Below are positions 22,354 through 35,313 of a DNA stretch of 64,000 nt, in pieces. Numbering within the stretch: position 1 is the stretch's first letter; every line of letters begins with the position of its first letter. A program made the position numbers and the translations under genes. Location: assembly GCA_009103225.1 (NCBI GenBank), contig RHPI01002161.1, positions 174,941 through 238,940 of the forward strand, written 5' to 3'. This DNA comes from Chlorokybus atmophyticus (taxonomy: Eukaryota; Streptophyta; Chlorokybophyceae; Chlorokybales; Chlorokybaceae). Below the pieces are notes generated by a model. It was not told where the DNA came from and searched no databases. It saw nothing but the letters and a program-made list of their open reading frames with translations.

Positions 22354-24088
22354 TCATCTATCAGTCACTGACTCCTTTGACACTGAAGCTACAGTGCTTT
22401 CTTCATGCAACCTGTTCCAGGCCTTCTGAATGCCAGCCAAGTGGCCCTTGCCCACCACCGCGACTGTGTCATCCCCACACTCACGCAAAGTCCTTGCCAT
22501 CAGTTCGTTGCGCTCGTGTATCAACACGGCTGCCTGCGTGCACCACAAAGGCCAACCACTTTGTCTTTACAGTGCGTGACGCATGCTTATGATGAAATAC
22601 ATAGAAACGTTAACGTTAACACATGTAGAAAGAGCACACTGCTTACTAGAGAAGGGCAAGTTCGCTCCACCATTGTCATGATGCTACCAACGTCTTGACC
22701 TCGTAGAGCCATCCACTGCGTTTTTATGAACAGCCTTATGCTATCCCTCAAGCTGAATGACTCTAAAAGCAGAGCCATCGTCGTCTGATACACAACACAA
22801 CTGGTAAATGACACGAGGGCACCGTAGTCAGTCAACAACCACGATGTTGGTATGCGTACATCCACGTCTCTGTCACCGTATACAACTCGCGCTCCAACAC
22901 GTGCTGCCTCATGCTCAGCAACCTGTTTTCAACCCTTGAGTGAGGTGTATATACAGTTTCAAGCGTCTCTGCTGAGGATTAAATATGCAGACCCATCATC
23001 ATCTCTACCTGGAATTCAATGCCTTGGTTGTGCATAATGTTGCGCTCGGATGATATCCCGCCGCTCTTGAAGGAGAGAAATGAACCAAAGTTGAGAGTGT
23101 TCACATCGCCCGATCGCCTGGCAAGGTGTAACAAGTTGGGACCAGTCGTCACGCAGGGGAGCACACGCATACACACATGCACACGCGCATGCATGCGCTG
23201 TATGTACGCACACATGCACACCCACGAACTTGCACACGCATGCGTACTGCTACACACCTATCAGGCTGATCAGACTGGTGTGCTTTGCTTGTTGATGCGA
23301 GCCGCAGCAGCTGTGCGCGCTTTGAACAGAGCTCCAGCTGCGTGTTGGAACGCGGACAAGGTGAGTGGTAAAAGAAGCACACCAGAGACTCAACTCGAGC
23401 AAGTAGCCACACAAGGACACCATTATGTGACACTCACCATGACAGTGCGCGGGCGTCGGTCTTGGATGACCTGCGCTCAAGTTCAGAACAACGTACGCCT
23501 TTACGAGGAAATGAAACGCGGGATACAAGCCACCACTGACACAGACGTCCTGTTTGACATGCTTTGACGTTTCAAGCAAGTGTACACATATGCGTGTAGT
23601 GGTACATGTGCACATTGTGCGCACTTGTATCGTTCAAAGTGTCTACATACAGTATGGTGCTTGATGAACAGCATGTGACGAGAGAGGGAACATAAACCCA
23701 CACACGCAGAAAAGGCTCAGATACTACAACAACGACGCTGACGCTGTACATTGCTGTATTGCTATGCACAGCCCACGCACACAACATTGTACACCACAAG
23801 CACATACAACTACTCGCGCTGTGATCACACAATGCATGTATTGTAGAACATGCTCGCACCAAGCTCTCGTTCCCTTTTCACCTTCATGACAGTGGTGGCG
23901 CTGTCGGCGCATCCATGCACGACGCCGACCACCGCCACCCCCGCCGCCAGCTCAACCACCTCCGCCCCGCCCAGCGCGCCGTTCGACGACGGAGACGACG
24001 ACCACCACGGCCAGGAGGAGACAGAGCAGCAGGACGAAGACATGTGCAAAGCCCTGGGGCGGCAGCGTGCTACTGCGGCCAGCCTCAT
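22354..24088 (-). CDS. TRABD: TraB-domain protein (TRABD-like)
   Basis: TraB-domain proteins belong to the EreA/ChaN/Tiki-like superfamily; eukaryotic TRABD members sit on mitochondria, and plant members act at organelle contacts. On the minus strand, exons chain in phase: GVAVVGVVHGCADSATTVMK (near 23900), VIQDRRPRTVM (23438-23470), LELCSKRAQLLRLA (near 23320), NFGSFLSFKSGG (near 23070), EHEAARVGARVVYGDRDVDV, FIKTQWMALRGQDVGSIM and AVLIHERNELMARTLRECG then AVVGKGHLAGIQKAW, stop at 22354-22356. The VHG, ELC, GDRD and GKGHLAGI motifs are the family signature, with the conserved His and Glu present. The chosen start, ATG 24088, opens a low-complexity N-terminus; ATG 24043 is an alternative. The protein ends soon after the GH motif, so no C-terminal membrane helices are seen. 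It is divergent to the kinesin gene, about 310 bp apart. Confidence 0.85.
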
Positions 24089-24397
24089 CGCTGAGGACGA
24101 CGGCACCGCCGCCGCCGCCCTGGATACGCGAATAAACACTCAAGCGATCAGTATCGTTACACGAAGTCGTTAGAGGGCATCTGTGCCCCCGGTTATGGGA
24201 ATAGCGCAAGTGCATCTGTATCGGCGAGTCACGTGACGTTAACGCACACAACAAGCAGCGGCGGCGGAAGCAGAGGACAAGGACGGCGAGGAGGAGGAGG
24301 ACAAGGACAAGGACGTTAGAGTCAACGACATCAGCGATGGTGATGCTGAACCTTTAGCTCACACCACTCACCTGCCATCATCATCATCCAATCCGCC

Positions 24398-27300
24398 ATG
24401 GCGGCTGATCTTCCGGAGCCGCAGCAGCAGGCTGATGACACCGCCTCCGCCGCCGCCGCCACCTCCGCTGCCAGCAACCCTGGCGGAGATGTCACCAAGG
24501 CCGAGGCGGGGGGTGACAGCAACAGCAATGGTAACATCGAGATATATCTGAGAGTGAGGCCGGTGAAGAGCCCGTCTGAACGGATGAGCACAGACCCAAC
24601 AGAAGGACAGGTGGGGGATGTTGTTACTGTTGTTATTGTTATTGTTGCTGTTGTATATTGGGTTTGAGTCTGGGTTCTTATCATCACAGGTGAGGTTTAG
24701 TATCCCGAGGGAGGCGACGGCTGGTTTCATCAACAACACGCGGGAGCGGTACGACTTCAGGTTCAACGGCATCTTCGCTCCGGACGCAAAACAGGACGAG
24801 GTATGGACACATCGCGCCCATATCTCAGGTCATGATGTCATCAACATCGACAGGGGATGCTGATAGTGAGATGGAAAAGCATACAATGAAGTCAGTGATG
24901 AACGGGCAGGTGTTTGAGAGAGTCGCGCGCAAGGTTGTGGTTTCTGCTCTGGACGGCATCAATGGAACGGTGAGATCGCTATAGCAGAACTCACATAGCG
25001 CGTGGTATCAAAGCCATGCAGAGAGCGCAAGTCCAGCCATTAACTATACTCAGCACCCCCTGTTTTGGTCCTCATTAATGCTGTGTGCAAACCCATACAA
25101 CAGGTGTTTGCGTACGGTCAGACCGGTAGCGGCAAGACATTCACGATTACTGGCGGCGCGGAGCGCTATGCAGACAGGGGCATAATCCCAAGGCAAGGAG
25201 GATCAATGTGTGGCATAACCATGCGCGCGTAGACACACACTCGCACACATGCACGCACTTCCTCTCCCTCGAATGTTCTGGTCCTGTCCTGACTATATGA
25301 CGATGGCTCGCTCTCAACTTACCGTTGTTGCACTTGTCCCGTGCCCCCAGGTCCCTTTCCCTCATCTTCTCCGAGCTCTCCTCCCGCTCCGACTCCCTCT
25401 ACGCCCTCCACGTCTCGTACCTCGAGATCTACAACGAGACTGGCTACGACCTGCTGGTCGACGAGCGGGGGGCAAAGGGGCTGGAGGACATGCCCAAGGT
25501 AGAGTGGGTGGGTGTGTGTGCGCGCGTATGTCCGCATACACACAGCTACCTAGCCGTGCACGCACGCACGCACACATGGCCAGTCAACTCAGGACACGCA
25601 CGCACATGTATAGACACAAAGTATGCATGCACACGCGCACCGCACGCACCACATCGTGCTCGTCTAATAGGCTAGCTGTTTGTCCACTGAAACCTATGTT
25701 GGGCATGCACAATGAGGCCACTCTTGTTTACCATCGCACACAATACAGGTGACTTTGATGGAGGACGAAGAGCACAGGATCCATCTCAAGAACCTATCAG
25801 CTCACCGATGCATGTAAGTGGTGGTTACACACCTGACCAACATCTTACTGCGCGGTTTGTCACAAAGAGCGTGACGTTGGTGTTGATGGATTTATGTTCT
25901 TACCTTTGTGTTCTCGCCTTGCCAGGACCGAGGAGGAGGCGCTCAACCTTCTCTTCCTGGGCGACACCAACCGCATGATCAGTGAGACGCCCATGAACTT
26001 GGCCTCCTCGCGCTCGCACTGCATCTTCACAGTCAGGCAAGCACATAGCAACTTGAACAACTCATACAATACAACCTCTACACACACCTGCACGCTGACT
26101 GCATCATATCATATGTTGACATCTTGGGATGTGTTTGTTTCGTGTGCAGCATCGAGGCGAGGAAGGCTGGTTCTGAGGTCGTTCGGAGATCGAAGCTTCA
26201 TATCGTCGACTTGGCAGGATCAGAAAGGACGGCAAAGACGCAAGTCGCAGGCACGGTGAGCAACAAATGCTGCTGTTGGGTGCATATAAACTGAGCATGA
26301 GAGCTTGGTATACATACGGCTCTCAGGTGGTATCTGGTGCAAGCTGATTGTAAAGGCTGATGTTGTACCCTTGTGTGTGTGTGTGTGTGTTCGCAGACGC
26401 TGAAGGAGGCAACATATATCAACCTTTCGCTGCACTACCTGGAGCAGGTGCCGACTGCTTATCAGCACTCTGCACAAGTGTTTGAAAGGCATACCACTGG
26501 GTTACAGACAACAGTGTTGTGAAGAAGTGAGTGTCATACAATAACGACATGTTGCATGTGCAGGTGATCATCGCGCTGCAGGAGCGTGCGCAGGGTCTCG
26601 CCCGCTCGCACGTGCCGTACCGCAACTCGGTCCTCACCAGCGTCATACGCGACTCCCTCGGAGGAAACTGCAAAACCGTAACGTCGTTGTTGTTGTTGTT
26701 GTTGTGTCTGCTTTGCTGCTCTAGACCGTCTGAACAAGTGATATCTCTGCTCAGGTTATGATAGCGACGGTGAATCAGTCTCAGGACCAGCTGGACGAGT
26801 CGATATCGACGTGCCGGTTCGCCCAACGCGTCGCCTGCGTGTCCAATGAAGTAATCTCACAACAATCACACACACTCTCGCACATACGACTTCTTATACC
26901 CATTGCATCACATCTTATCTGCACGCCCCACGCTTACCGATCACACCTTTTTCCCTCCAGGCTTATGTCAACGAAGAGCTCGACCCCGCGCTCGTCATCA
27001 AACGCTTGCAGCAGCAGATAAGAGACCTCAAGGCAAGGGGAATGACAAGTTGACCTGTGTGTACATGTATCAAGTTCATTAATTTAAACAAACACGCACA
27101 CACAACAGGAGGAGGTGAGGTTGCTGAGGGGTGAGCAAGAAGACCGCGGGCCATTGACCGAGGGCGAAATCGACAACCTGCGCACGAAAATCGAGGCTTA
27201 TATTGCCGATGACGCCGCAGATGCATCCCTCCCCTTAGGCGGTACGTGTCTATGTATGTGTCTTTATGCACACACATACCCATCTCTCTGTCACTACAAC

Positions 27301-29629
27301 CTCACATCCACATTCCAATATGGCAGGCCAGATGCTGTTCATACGTGCCGCCCACGGCGTGTTCAAGAGGATGGTACTGGAGGCCAGGCGAGGGGTGAAG
27401 GGCATGAGTGCAGGAGGGGGAGGGGGAGGAGTGAGTGGAGGAGGGGTGGAGAGGGTCAGAGGGAATGAGGAGAAGGGAGTGGAGAAGGTGGTTGAGAGGG
27501 GGGTGGCTGCTGCTCCTCCTTCAGATGTGTTGGATAAGTTGAAGAAACTGCAGCTCCAGGTGAGTGCATGGGTTGCTTAACCTCAGCATTAATTGCGAAC
27601 CACGTACTCGCTGTAAGCGATTGCTTATGAAGGTACATGTATGTCGTCACTCCGGGGTTGTCATTGGGTGGGGTGCGTCCCTATCTTGTTCACTCTGTGC
27701 TGTATATATTGCATTGGATACATTGCAGTGCGCTTGACTGTATCACCCAACATTGCACACGCACTCACGGCCAATGGAGTGCCTCACTCACTCATTCACT
27801 CACTCACTCACTCACTCGCTGACTGCACCATACGTTGTCATGCAATCTCTCTCACTCCCCTCACTCACTCTCATTCTGATCCGATCGCAGGTTCAGCAGC
27901 GCGACAACGAGATCAGCATCCTCGTCTCCATGCTCAACAGCAAAAACAGCAGCGACCATCCCTCGCAGCAAGCAGGTCCCAAGCCTGGCCTTGGTCCCAG
28001 TTCCAACTCAGGTCCCGGGCTCGTCGTCCCTCCTAGCCTGGCCCCGCCCGGTCCCAGGATAGGCCAGGCGTCTGGGTGCGACCTGATCGCGAATGGGACC
28101 ACGGATGCGCTCGTGGATGCGAGCTTGCTGGCTGACAGAAACAAGGCCTTTGAGATGTGAGTGTCATGATGCATATACAGACATGAATGTACGCGCGCGC
28201 ACGTGTGGGCGTGTGCATGTTTGAATTTGCAAAATCTGTGTGTGCAGGTTTCGCAAGAGCTACCGGAAGAACGAGGCCATAGAAGAGAACAAGACTACCC
28301 TCAAAAGCAAATATGATGAAGCAAAGCAGCTTGGCGAAAACATAAACAAGTCACGTGAGGCAAGCACACTCATCCGTCACCATCGCTTCATTGTTCTGAT
28401 CGTCACTCTCGCACGCATAACCAACACAACCACTAACACTTCCTTTGACCACAGTCGATCAACGCGTTGAAGCGGCGCGTCGAGCAGAGGCGAATGGCGC
28501 GGTCGGTCTCGCTGATATCCACGGGTGGGGCCGAGAGCTCCCCGCACGCTGCGAGGGAGGATTTGGAGGAGGCGCGCATGAAAGAGGAGATAGAGGCGGA
28601 GAAGGTGTGTGTGTATCTACGTGCGTGGGTGGGTGCGTGCGTGCGTTTTAATCTGGTTTGCGTGTGCGTGTGCGTGATGGTGTATGTGTAACTACCAATT
28701 GGTGCTCATGGTGTTGCTTGTTCTTGGTCAGGTTGTGTACAAAGAGGGTTTTGGGAGGCTGCGCGAGCTTAAGAGTGACATTGAGGGCCTGCACGCAATG
28801 CTTGAACACAGCAGAACACGGCTGCAGGTCAGTACCGATGTTGTTGAAAGACATGATATGATGCTAGTGGTGTGTCTGATGTTGACGTGTGTGGTTACAG
28901 GCGGACTTTGAACAGTGGCTGGGAATCATGTCGAGGCAGGCGCAGCCACAGCAGCAAGCACAACAAGCGCACGCACAACAACAGGCACAAGTACAACAAC
29001 GCCAACATGTTGCACCAAGCGCAGCATTCTCCGCATCTTCGCCCTCTTCTACCCCCAGTACAGTTGCAAGCACACCCTCATCAAGCATCCCCTCTGCAAG
29101 CACACCCTCTTTCACTTACCCCAACACACCATCATCAACAACATCAAGCGCAATGAGGACTCCAAGCACGAACACATCAGCGACAATGTCTGCGATATCG
29201 TCTTCGTTGTCGTTATCGTTATCAAGACCGCTACTAAGAGCAGTGAAGCAAGCGTGGGGAACCGAACAGCCGCCGACAACATCATTCCCAACGCCCACAA
29301 CATCAATCCCAACACCCACACCATCCACATCAACCAGCATGAGCAGGAGCATGGACTACTACTCCACTGCTGGCAACAGTGCGGCAACGGGGTCAGACTC
29401 CACGCTGAAGCCGACCCAACAACACAGCTCGAGGCCACAATCAGCGCGAAGCACGGGTGGGGGAGGAGGCAAGAGTGCTGATGGGGTGTTATCAATGGCG
29501 GAGCAAAGAGCGTCAACCGTGTTGACTGGCAATGCTGAGGCTGATGCGGACATCCTGGCGTTCTACAAGGCAAGAGAGAGGCTGCTGATGATGCAGAAAG
29601 GGGGCACAACTGCGCCGCGTAAGGGATGA
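24398..29629 (+). CDS. KIF6: Kinesin-9 family motor, KIF6-like
   Basis: This is a plus-end microtubule motor; kinesin-9 proteins work in cilia and flagella, including on the central pair. About 19 exons run from ATG 24398 to TGA 29627-29629. The motor domain is N-terminal: IEIYLRVRPVKSP, the P-loop GQTGSGKTFT (near 25117), SYLEIYNETGYDLL, switch I NLASSRSHCIFTV (near 26000), switch II LHIVDLAGSERT (26195-26230), then INLSLHYLEQ, SHVPYRNSVLTSVIRDSLGG and DESISTCRFAQRVACVSNE. The features that mark KIF6/KIF9 rather than other kinesins follow: NEELDPALVIKRLQQQIRDL, GPLTEGEIDNLRTKIEAYI, VQQRDNEISILVSMLNSK and EENKTTLKSKYDEAKQLGEN. The C-terminus is a coiled region then a Gln/Ala/Ser/Thr-rich tail, probably disordered. 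Key nucleotide-binding residues are intact. The presence of this gene implies a flagellated life stage. Confidence 0.93.
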
Positions 29630-29937
29630 TGCATGTAGTCAACGTTGGGCCCCTTAGCTATGTATGTATCCCATAACGCGACTTTGCGGTTGAGTGTGTC
29701 CATGTGCACAAGCGTATGTACAAAGTTAGAAGCGCTATGTGCGCGTATTGCGTGCACGAGCGCACAATCACATGGTCTATTTGCCAGATGCAACATCGGT
29801 ACACGTATTGAGCTGATTAGCCACAAACTGCACACACAAGTGTTGAAAACGGTTTGAACGATGGCACAACGATCGCCAAAAGCGGTGCTCCAAGCACATC
29901 ACGCGCATCCTACTCACTGCAAAGATTCAGGAAACAG

Positions 29938-32160
29938 TCAGAGTCCAATAACCAGAAGCTCCTCGTTGTTCAACACTGGCTCCATAGCAACTCGCAAAGC
30001 GTGCCTGCAATGAAGACGCGTGACTGTTAGCGTACATGATAATACATAATATATCCAGCGCAAAGACAATACCCTTTGCAGTGAGGCATGAGCTCTTATA
30101 CGCTAAACGCTAAGTTCAATACAGCTGATGGTGAAATTAACTTACTTGTTCGCTGCGCGTGTGCGCGCCAACATCTTTGCCCCCTCTTTGGCAACCGCTG
30201 CCAGGCTGCAACAGCAGGTCAGATGCCACCCTTGAAGCACAACACAAGACGACACAATCCAGACAACCAAGTATTAGTGCCATGCAACCAATACCTTTGT
30301 ACTTCCTCAATGGCGCTTCGACTAGGTGCAGATTTGTTTTCACCAGCAGCAAAGCTGCCGTATGCATCACTACGGTTGGAATGTCCTGAACTGTGCGGCT
30401 CTTCCTGCTTTCTAATGTCATCTCGTGGCAAAACACGGCGGATGTCTTCTGGTAACTCATCTTGAAGACTAGACAGCAACTCTGCACAACACTTGTACGC
30501 ATGACGCGCGGGATTGGCATACACCACAGCCAGCAGAGCAACTTGTCACAGTTGCACGCACCTTGTGGGTTGGCATTGAGCAGTGCATTTTGGTAGAATG
30601 CTTCAAGGGAAGGACCACCACTGGCAGATGCATCCTGCTGCGCATTTCGGCTGCTTGCAACCACAGCGCTGGCTTCTTTCTTGCGATACTGCAGCTCTGC
30701 TGTGACTGCGGCAATGACGCTGTCCAGATCTGCGGCGCTGTTGGTGCGGTATGTCAAGGTTGTTCACACGGCATCACATGCACTGGTTCAGTCAGCAGAT
30801 AATGGCAATACTCAAATGCATGTATTGTGAGACAGAACAGCATAAGGATACAGCTGGCTGACAGAGGCAGACTCATCGTACTCCAACTGCGCGCGAGGGT
30901 CGTGTGCTTTGCACTCTGCATCGCCGCCTCTCAGCGACACTTCAGCTGCCAGTTGCTCATCCAATGCACTCTCCTGCCCACCAATGGCATGCATGAGAAA
31001 TGATGCGAGATTGCATCATCGTTGTGCGCTGTGAGTCAACCTCAACAACTTACCATCCAGCGCCAGAAGACTTCCATGTGCTGCGTGCCTTCGGCAGCGC
31101 TGACTTGCCCTCCTTGCACTTGCTCCAGTGCTGTAATGTGCGCCTGCAACAACAGGAAGCCATTGTGTCACCCATGCACAAAGGAGGGTCCTCATGCAGC
31201 CAACAATAGCTGTGGTCAACACTAACTGTTTGGTTTGAACACACTTTGCCTGAAATGACTGGCTGCAAGCAGCAAGCTTGGTAAGCAAGGCTTACAGCAT
31301 GCCACACAGCATGTACACAGCTCTGTGATACTGTCTACATGCTGTGGGCATACTTGCGTGGCTTCATACAGCGCAGCTTGCAAACAGCTTCAAATGCTGT
31401 CATGCTGCGGAGAGTGCTGGACTAACAGTACGTACCTTGAGCAGTGGAGGGTTGGTAAGAAGATGCAGTTCATAGGGCGTAAGGAAGGAGGCGGCGCTTC
31501 TACTCCTCGGTGCGTACTCCTCGTGCAGCTGACCAGCAAGAATGCACACAACTAAGCGGTTGCATGTTCGTTGGGAACCAGTTCCAAACAGCTCGGCACC
31601 TGCGTTTGCATGGCGGATATTGCATGCAGGCGGCGCAGACGGCACGCGAGCAACATGGACAGCTGCTGCGACTTCACCTGCACCCTCCCTTTCAACATCT
31701 GAGCTGCGTGCATGCGCAAGCCTGCCTGCACAAGGTAAGCATGAGACTTGCTGACAATGGCTTCATGCTTGATGCAAGCAATGTCAAGGGCAACATATGA
31801 CAGTCATGACACAAAGAGCAGCAAACACACGCACACATGGACAGGCATGCACATGCACCTTCTCAGTGTGACGTGCATGAGAGCCCAGTCTCTGCGCGTC
31901 CCGCACATATGCCGCAGCAGCACTCGCAGCTGCACCGGCGGCTTTAAGAGCTTCGGTGCTCTCGTACATGTCTTCAGGGTAAGGCGGGAGCATCCCCCCT
32001 GCATTGCCTTGTGCACGGGCCTCATTGGAGGTTTGTTGTTGCTGTTGCGGCAAAGCCTTTCCGAGCAGATTCGTGCGCGAAAACAACCATCCCAAAGCTA
32101 ACAGAATCTCCCTATCCAAGAGATATGCACACAAGAGTACCTTAGCATTCGGTATATACA

Positions 32161-32241
<81 letters not shown>

Positions 32242-33467
32242 NNNNNNNNNNNNNNNNNNNNNNNNNNNNNNNNNNNNNNNNNNNNNNNNNNNNNNNNNNN
32301 NNNNNNNNNNNNNNNNNNNNNNNNNNNNNNNNNNNNNNNNNNNNNNNNNNNNNNNNNNNNNNNNNNAGAGAGAGAGAGAGAGAGAGAGAGAGTGCGCGTG
32401 CTTCTTCTGCTCCACCTGCTTTGGGTGCTATCGGAGTTCAACGCAAAGACCGCCGCTCTTGGATAGCCCCACACTCCAAGGTAGTGCTTGACAAAGTCAG
32501 GCACTGATGGTGCACACGTCGCGGAGTTAAGCAAGAAAGCAACAATCAACGACTGAGCACAGGCAGGGAAAAAGTCTCTCGCAGCAACAACGCCATGCAT
32601 GTATTTACTAGCAGATTCATACCATACCATCCTCGGTGGCAGCCTCAGCGTTCAGCTCCGCCCACAGAGCTTCCAAACGCTGTCTGGCGGTCTTGTGGTC
32701 GGGCCACTGCGCCAGCTCGAGCGCGATGACGTCGTGCAGGGCATGCCACAACTGCCCGCACTGCGAGCAGACATTGCAATGAGTAATTGCATGGCTTACT
32801 GACAAGACAGAAAGCAGCAGTCTGGATTGAAGCTATGAGAAGAAAGACTGTCAGCTGTACGTTACACTTGTGAATAGCAATGGCAAAGCAGCAGGCAAGC
32901 AAGCATACCAAGCATACATGCAAAGCAAATAAGCAAGCAAGCAATGCAATCACACAGCCACCCAGCAGGCATGTACGCAATCAAGCAGACCGAGAAAGCA
33001 GTCAAAGATAGCAAGCAAACAAGCTGAACGCAGACTCAAGCAAACAAGCAATCAAGGACATCAGGCAAGCTGTCACTTAAAGCCACAAATTCAATGAAGA
33101 ATAACAACCAAGTAGCGCATGCAGCTCATGATCAGGCTCCATGCTCTCTCTCACCGCGTCGGGGTTGTCGAACTTGGCCAGGCGGAGAAGCTCTGGGGTA
33201 AGGGCAGCGCTGACACCCGCCGCCTCCGCCGCCGCGCAAACCCACGCTATGCCGTCCCTAGCGCTGCTACCCATGCCTGCCTTTCACTTCAAATCTGCTG
33301 TGCTCGCAGTGGTAGTTTCTAACAAGCTTGTCGCCGCCGTTGCCGCCGTTGCTGCCGTCGTTGGCCTCGTCGTCCTTTAGCTCGTCGTTGTTGTTGTGGT
33401 CATCGTCGTCGCTCTCCTCGTCGTCGTCAGCGGCCTGCTCATCACTTGCCTGCCCCAAGCCAGCCAT
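29938..33467 (-). CDS. TEDC1: Tubulin epsilon and delta complex protein 1 homologue
   Basis: TEDC1, with TEDC2 and delta- and epsilon-tubulin, stabilises the triplet microtubules of centrioles and basal bodies. The minus-strand exon chain starts at ATG 33467 with an acidic, Asn/Gly-rich leader (SDEQAADDDEESDDDD). It continues with TPELLRLAKFDNPDAVRE (near 33170), QLWHALHDVIALELAQ (near 32720), VPDFVKHYLGVWGYPRAAVF (near 32490), REILLALGWLFSRTNLLGK (near 32090), EEYAPRSRSAASFLTPYELH (near 31500), a linker exon ending MEVFWRWM (near 31060) joined to ESALDEQLAAEVSLRGGDAE, then RTNSAADLDSVIAAVTAELQ, ELPEDIRRVLPRDD, LAAVAKEGAKMLART and a final exon ending NEELLVIGL (stop 29938-29940). RLAKFD, LALGW(L)F and VFWRWM are the blocks that identify the family. 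An intron holds a CT microsatellite and the second gap. It is tail to tail with the kinesin gene and head to head with the deaminase. Confidence 0.75.
32165..32392. repeat. (AG)n microsatellite containing a 125-bp gap (32242-32366)
   Basis: AG dinucleotides run into the gap from both sides. On the minus strand this is a CT tract in a TEDC1 intron, about 45 bp upstream of the acceptor of the REILLALGW exon, next to where a polypyrimidine tract would act. The gap is almost certainly unresolved repeat length. Confidence 0.95.
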
Positions 33468-33472
33468 CAGCC

Positions 33473-35313
33473 ATGGCCAGCAAGCATTGGTGCGTGCGTG
33501 TTGTTTGAAGGGAAGATTGTCTTTGCTATTGCTGCTTGGATGAACTGGCGTTGACAGCCAGTTGCTTGTTGATAGCCGTTGCTCGTGGCTATTATGGCTA
33601 GCCTTGTAGGCAGCGATTCAATAGCAGCTTGCTAACGGTCACAGCTGGGCTGTTTGACTCGAAGCAGCGGTAATTGTAGTCGATGTCGTCGTTGTAGTCG
33701 ACATGTTCCCTGTGCTGTGTTGTCAACTATGTTGGCTCTATGCGGTTAACACAAGCAAGTACCAGTGTCCAGCTTGTCAAGCTTGAGACTGGCACGCAGT
33801 AAGGGCCCGGCTAGGGCCTCTTGACATGCGTTTGCTTACACAGAGGGTTGTCAATAGCCAATCAGGCAACCAGCACGGGTGCTTCTCAAGTTACTAGTCA
33901 TGTACTTGAGCAGAGTAGTATGACGCTGCCAGCTGCAGTTGTTAATACACAAGTACTTTGTTTGTTGTCGTTCACGACCTAATTGTAGCTCAACACTCCT
34001 TTGTACTTTCTGCAGTTTTACTGATATTGCGGCCGGCGAGGCGCACCATAGCCCCGCTGAGATCCGCCACGGAGCGTGCATCGTCAAGGGCGGCAAAGTT
34101 CTCGCCGTCGGCCACAATCGCCCTGGCCACGTTGCTGCCGCAGGCCTCGCAGTCCCGTCAATCCACGCTGAGATGGTAAGCTGAATGCGTGCGCGTCCAT
34201 GTGCGTGCATGCGTGCCTGCACGCGCGTGTATATGTATACGTGTGTGTGGGTGCTAGCATTGACAGCTTCACAACTGAGTCTACGTTAGTACAGGAATTT
34301 GTACTCGTGACTGTTATTGTACACGCATATGTGTACACGTACGTGTGTAAGCATCTACTGTGCGTAAGCATGTATATATGTTTGTATGAACGTATGTTCC
34401 TATTTCGGTATGCGTTTGGCGTGTGTAGCGGGTGATGTTATTGCTTATGTGATGTTGGTTGCAGGATGCTTTACTTCGAGTCGGGCTGCATCGGCAGCAG
34501 CGTGTATGGTGGAGCGGTGCGGCGGCGCGCGCTTTCTCCAGCTGCCTGACCCGGCGGTGTGAAAAAGCTGTCCAACGAAAAGAAGAAGAACAACGCACAC
34601 AACTGCAACAACAACGATAAGACAATCAGCAACAAAGGCGTGCTGCTACAGCCGCAAAGCCGTCTCAACCACACAGCATGCAAGAGTACCACATCAACCA
34701 AGGACTACGAAAACCACAAACCAAGCTGGTAAATTTTTTGCCTTAACACTTACATGATGTGGCAGTCGACATATTCTGTATGCAAGTTTGAATTGTGCTT
34801 GTTTTCCGGTTCATTCTCAGGACAACAAAGCAAGGTGCGCCGTGGGGTGCAGACTTGTATGTCGTGCGCCTTGGACGTGATGGAGGCTTGCTCGGTTCGG
34901 TGAGTGCACGTTTGAGGTGATGGTCGAGGTTCTCTTAAATATGCAAGCAGATGAATAACTTTTGTGGCAGAAACCTTGCACCTGCTGTGTGGCGCTCATG
35001 CGTATCCATGGGATCAAACGCGTATTCTATAGCACACCAGAAGGGTTACGCCAGGACATGGTGAGCACATATGCACTAGCACTCTTGTGATCTTACATGT
35101 TGCAATGGTGTTTCAGCTTGTGTCATTGCTCCTGTGATTGGTGTGCGTATGTGGAGTGCGGGTAACGATGAAATGGCCTGCGCGGTCGCGTGTGTCATGT
35201 AAGCAACTGTGTGCATGCAGGTTATAAGCATGTGCGCAGAGTTGAGTTCAGGCGTGAAGCGGTTGCTGCAGTCGCCATGTGGCAAGGATGCATTGCCGTC
35301 TAGCATACTGTAG
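33473..35313 (+). CDS. Zinc-dependent cytidine/deoxycytidylate-type deaminase
   Basis: Members of this superfamily deaminate cytosine or adenine bases, nucleosides or nucleotides using a His/Glu/Cys/Cys zinc site. A 17-bp first exon (33473-33489, MASKH plus two bases) is joined by a 526-bp intron to exon 2 at 34016 in perfect phase, giving CFTDIAAGEAHHSPAEIRHG, ACIVKGGKVLAVGHNRPG and the HAE motif in SIHAEM (near 34165). The third exon continues DALLRVGLHRQQ; its best donor is at about 34554. Then come GAPWGADLYVVRLGRDGGLL, the PCxxC motif in KPCTCCVALMRIHGIKRVFY (near 34980) and a last exon ending SPCGKDALPSSIL, stop 35311-35313. All four zinc-site residues are present. Substrate cannot be told from sequence alone; the HAEM...PCTCC form is seen in small eukaryotic dCMP/cytidine-type deaminases. 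Its ATG is 5 bp from that of TEDC1 on the other strand. Confidence 0.75.

Noticed and set aside
23850-24173. Plus-strand frame rich in Ser/Thr/Asp near 24 kb
   Set aside because: It is antisense to the first exon of the TraB-domain gene, whose motifs continue in phase across introns.
32004-32507. Frame with a long Arg-Glu repeat
   Set aside because: It is only the (AG)n microsatellite read as codons across a gap; TEDC1 splice sites place it in an intron.
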